Source: Tamlana crocina (GTDB lineage Bacteria; Bacteroidota; Bacteroidia; Flavobacteriales; Flavobacteriaceae). From it: a DNA stretch of 64,000 nt. A program made the position numbers and the translations under genes. The notes below the pieces were generated by a model. That model searched no databases and was not told where the DNA came from. It worked only from the letters and a program-made list of their open reading frames with translations. Of the stretch, positions 61,806-64,000 are shown one piece after another (positions within the stretch are counted from its first letter, which is position 1; the number at the start of each line of letters is the position of its first letter). Location of the stretch: the NCBI GenBank assembly GCA_040429635.1, contig CP158972.1, forward strand, positions 940,001 to 1,004,000, read 5' to 3'.

Positions 61806-62612
61806 ATGAAAGTATTAGTAATTGGAGCAGGAAATATGGGTTTAACTTACTCTGAGGGCATGGCAAGTTCGCCGCTTTTGAGCAAACACAAACTCAAAAT
61901 ATACGACACTGATCCAAAAAAAATTACAACTTTAAGAGAAGACGGACGATTTGATGTATATGACAATTTAGACGATTGCCTGCCCAAGGCAGATATCGTT
62001 TTTGTAGCCGTAAAACCATATCACAGTGATGGTTTGTTCGAGCAAATGAAACCCATGTTGAACAAAGAGCAAGTTATTGTATCTTTAATGGCGGGGGTAA
62101 CTATTGAAACCATCCAAGGAAAATTGGAGGTGCCAAAAGTAATTAGAACGATGCCTAATTTGCCGGCACAGGTTGGTAAGGGTGTAACATCTTACACGGA
62201 ATCTGAGAGTGTTTCAAAAATCGAACTCATTATGGTTCGAAATTTATTGGACACCACAGGGACATCCATACACGTAAGCACCGAAAAGTTTATAGATGCT
62301 TCCACCGGAATTTCGGGTAGCGGGCCGGCATACGTATTCTATTTTATGCAATCTATGCTGGAGGCGGCCCAAAAAATGGGTTTTTCAGATTACGATTCTA
62401 GAGTGTTGGTTACCAATACTTTTGAAGGAGCGATAGAGCTGTTCAACCAGTCTGATATTTCTCCCCAAACTTGGATCAGTAGAGTGGCTTCTAAAGGAGG
62501 AACCACACAGGCCGCCATAGATTCAATGGAAGATAATAACGTAAAACAGTTGATTCAAGAAGGCGCTTACGCTGCTTTTGATAGAGCTGTGGAATTAGGA
62601 AAAGCAAAATAA
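61806..62612 (+). CDS. proC: Pyrroline-5-carboxylate reductase
   Basis: Last step of proline synthesis, NAD(P)H-dependent. The 268-residue protein has the Rossmann motif VLVIGAGNMGLTYSEGM at residues 3-19, VFVAVKPYHSD near 65, SLMAGVTIETIQ near 95, IRTMPNLPAQVGKG near 117, and the conserved TGISGSGPAYVFYFMQSMLEAA near 165 with SKGGTTQAAIDSME near 230. It is first in a proC-proB-proA operon; proB begins 1 base after its stop. Confidence 0.96.
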   Translation: MKVLVIGAGNMGLTYSEGMASSPLLSKHKLKIYDTDPKKITTLREDGRFDVYDNLDDCLPKADIVFVAVKPYHSDGLFEQMKPMLNKEQVIVSLMAGVTIETIQGKLEVPKVIRTMPNLPAQVGKGVTSYTESESVSKIELIMVRNLLDTTGTSIHVSTEKFIDASTGISGSGPAYVFYFMQSMLEAAQKMGFSDYDSRVLVTNTFEGAIELFNQSDISPQTWISRVASKGGTTQAAIDSMEDNNVKQLIQEGAYAAFDRAVELGKAK

Positions 62613-62613
62613 C

Positions 62614-63393
62614 ATGGCAGACGACGATATTAAAAGAGTGGTGGTTAAGGTAGGGACCAATGTACTAACCAACCGCGATAACCGTATTTTAGGTCCTGTA
62701 TTACGCGAGTTGGTAAGGCAAATTTTTGTGCTTTACGAACGCGGCATTATGGTGGTATTGGTGTCATCAGGTTCGGCCATTGCCGGTCGCGAAGTTTTGG
62801 GGTCAACCAAAATAACCGATAAATCAATACGCAGGCAGGTATATTCATCTGTTGGTCAGCCCCGATTGATGCGCTATTACTACAATATTTTCCATGATTA
62901 TGGAATGCAATGTGCCCAAGTGTTGGCCACAAAACGTGATTTCGACCCTGGTTTGCACCGCGAAAATATGATTAATTGTTACGAAGGTTTATTGTCCGAA
63001 GGTGTAATTCCTATTGCAAATGAGGACGATGCCGTATCGTTAACCATGTCGATGTTTTCAGATAACGACGAGTTGGCCAGTTTGGTTGCCGAATTGATTG
63101 ATGCCGATAGATTGATTATATTGTCGGATACCGACGGTTTATATACCGGCCATCCAGACGATGAAGATTCTGAAAAGCTACATGAAGTTAAAGGAGATGA
63201 AAACGTTGAAAAATACGTTCAGGCTTCCAATAAAAAAGAAGGTGAAGGCCGAGGAGGCATGGCTTCAAAAATTAAAATAGCAAAAGGTACCGCGAAAAAA
63301 GACATCCCAACCTATATCGCAAACGGAAAACGTGAAAATGTTATCGTAGATATTATTGATGATAAAGAAATTGGTACTAAATTTATACACTAA
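62614..63393 (+). CDS. proB: Glutamate 5-kinase, short form without PUA domain
   Basis: Phosphorylates glutamate, the first and usually feedback-regulated step of proline synthesis. The amino-acid-kinase fold is visible: VVVKVGTNVLTNRDNRIL, VLVSSGSAIAGREVLG near residue 50, VGQPRLMRYYYNIF near 85, PIANEDDAVS near 135, DNDELASLVAELIDADRLIILSDTDGLYTG near 152 and GRGGMASKIKIAKG near 212. At 259 residues it lacks the C-terminal PUA domain of E. coli ProB, as in several other phyla. proA follows 11 bases later. Confidence 0.95.
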   Translation: MADDDIKRVVVKVGTNVLTNRDNRILGPVLRELVRQIFVLYERGIMVVLVSSGSAIAGREVLGSTKITDKSIRRQVYSSVGQPRLMRYYYNIFHDYGMQCAQVLATKRDFDPGLHRENMINCYEGLLSEGVIPIANEDDAVSLTMSMFSDNDELASLVAELIDADRLIILSDTDGLYTGHPDDEDSEKLHEVKGDENVEKYVQASNKKEGEGRGGMASKIKIAKGTAKKDIPTYIANGKRENVIVDIIDDKEIGTKFIH

Positions 63394-63404
63394 AAAATAA
63401 CCAG

Positions 63405-64000
63405 ATGAAACTTTTAAGTTCAGACATAAAAAATAAGGTACTCCAATCTATGATTGATATTATAGATCGGGAGCGCGACAATATCATTAAAGCTAACCAA
63501 AAGGATTTGGATGCTTTTAACCGAGACGATCAGGCGCTTTACGACCGATTGGTAGTAAACGAAGCCAAAGTAGACGGCATGATCCAGGCGATTAAGGAGG
63601 TTAAGGAGCAGGACGACCCGGTTGGAAAGGAAATTTCGAACGTTACTTTGGATAGTGGTTTGAAAATAACTAATAAAACAGCTCCTTTCGGAACGATTTT
63701 GATTATTTACGAATCTAGACCAGATGTGACTATTGAAGCGGCTGTACTAGCTTTTAAGGCCAATAATAAAATTTTATTAAAAGGCGGAAAGGAAGCGATT
63801 AACAGTAACTTGATTTTAGAAAAATGTTGGCACGAAGCTTTGGAAGAAAATGGCCTGTCTAAAGAATGGATCAGGCTATTGCACCTTCAGCGTGAGGAAA
63901 CGCAAGAGTTTTTAAGAAACCCAACAGAACCATTAGATTTAATTGTGCCACGTGGCGGTGAGCGTCTCATTAAGTTTGTGAAAGACCACGCTAGCTGTGC
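63405..64000 (+). CDS. proA: Glutamate-5-semialdehyde dehydrogenase (gamma-glutamyl phosphate reductase), 3' end outside window
   Basis: Open from the ATG at 63405 to the window end, 198 codons and still in frame. The translation contains AIKEVKEQDDPVGKEIS, KTAPFGTILIIYESRPDVT (typical ProA block, here with A-P-F-G and Y-E-S-R-P), ANNKILLKGGKEAINSN and PLDLIVPRGGERLIKFV. The ProA family reduces glutamyl phosphate to the semialdehyde, using NADPH. The catalytic cysteine lies beyond the window. It completes the proC-proB-proA proline operon. Confidence 0.95.
   Translation, partial: MKLLSSDIKNKVLQSMIDIIDRERDNIIKANQKDLDAFNRDDQALYDRLVVNEAKVDGMIQAIKEVKEQDDPVGKEISNVTLDSGLKITNKTAPFGTILIIYESRPDVTIEAAVLAFKANNKILLKGGKEAINSNLILEKCWHEALEENGLSKEWIRLLHLQREETQEFLRNPTEPLDLIVPRGGERLIKFVKDHASC

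Noticed and set aside
1-64000. CRISPR array or prophage.
   Set aside because: No regularly spaced direct repeats of 24-40 bases with unique spacers and no phage structural, integrase or lysis genes were seen.

Overview
The window comes from the chromosome of a Bacteroidota bacterium, most likely a Flavobacteriaceae member. Several things point there: the dcw cluster with MraZ, a long FtsZ and no murF; TAnnTTTG-type promoters; a type III pantothenate kinase in an LptC/PpiD neighbourhood; a bacterial mevalonate pathway gene pair; DPP-IV beside POT peptide transporters; and a secreted esterase with a C-terminal tail resembling a type IX secretion sorting domain. Species cannot be fixed from the sequence alone.

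Layout. 1-2453: 3' part of a type IIG restriction-modification gene with a visible frameshift and an AT-rich, probably swapped, specificity region. 2557-2629: tRNA-Phe. 2815-10690: coaX, an outer-membrane protein, a TPR protein, lptC, a small membrane protein, a CorC/CNNM-type protein and ppiD, an envelope-biogenesis run. 10858-13086 (minus): GHMP kinase and HMG-CoA reductase. 13217-19298: DPP-IV, two POT peptide transporters and a periplasmic thioredoxin. 19304-24142 (minus): surE, a small membrane protein, lpxB, a C40 lipoprotein and comEC. 24309-28872: tail-specific protease, an orphan oligopeptide permease and a secreted esterase. 29151-39386: two direct copies of a 1089-bp defective IS bracket an 8-kb segment with ppc, nadA, nadB, a short SSB and small genes. 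39668-41092: engB and an alpha/beta hydrolase. 41303-57639: MraZ operator and dcw cluster (mraZ, rsmH, ftsL, ftsI, murE, mraY, murD, ftsW, a four-helix-bundle gene, murG, murC, ftsQ, ftsA, ftsZ). 57820-64000: yqeY, tRNA-Arg, an MtfA-like peptidase, a CBS protein, a GT2 glycosyltransferase and the proline operon proC-proB-proA (proA cut by the window end).

Most notable structure. (1) The 6-bp target duplications of the two IS copies are exchanged: TGTGCA lies outside both copies and AACAAA inside both. This is the pattern expected if a circular molecule carrying the IS was integrated at, or formed a cointegrate with, this locus. The inner junction also splits a long perfect terminator palindrome. 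(2) A four-helix-bundle (23S-IVS/Avd-like) gene sits inside the dcw operon between ftsW and murG. It is bounded by inverted arrays of 7-bp units, and the right array supplies the apparent murG start codon. (3) A dispersed ~25-27 bp element occurs four times; its 5-bp arms differ between loci but always stay complementary (ATGCT/AGCAT, ATTGC/GCAAT, ATTTC/GAAAT) around a GA-CG-AG core. (4) A five-box GTGG array with 10-bp periodicity precedes mraZ.

All calls were made by reading the sequence and recognising families; no database search was run.
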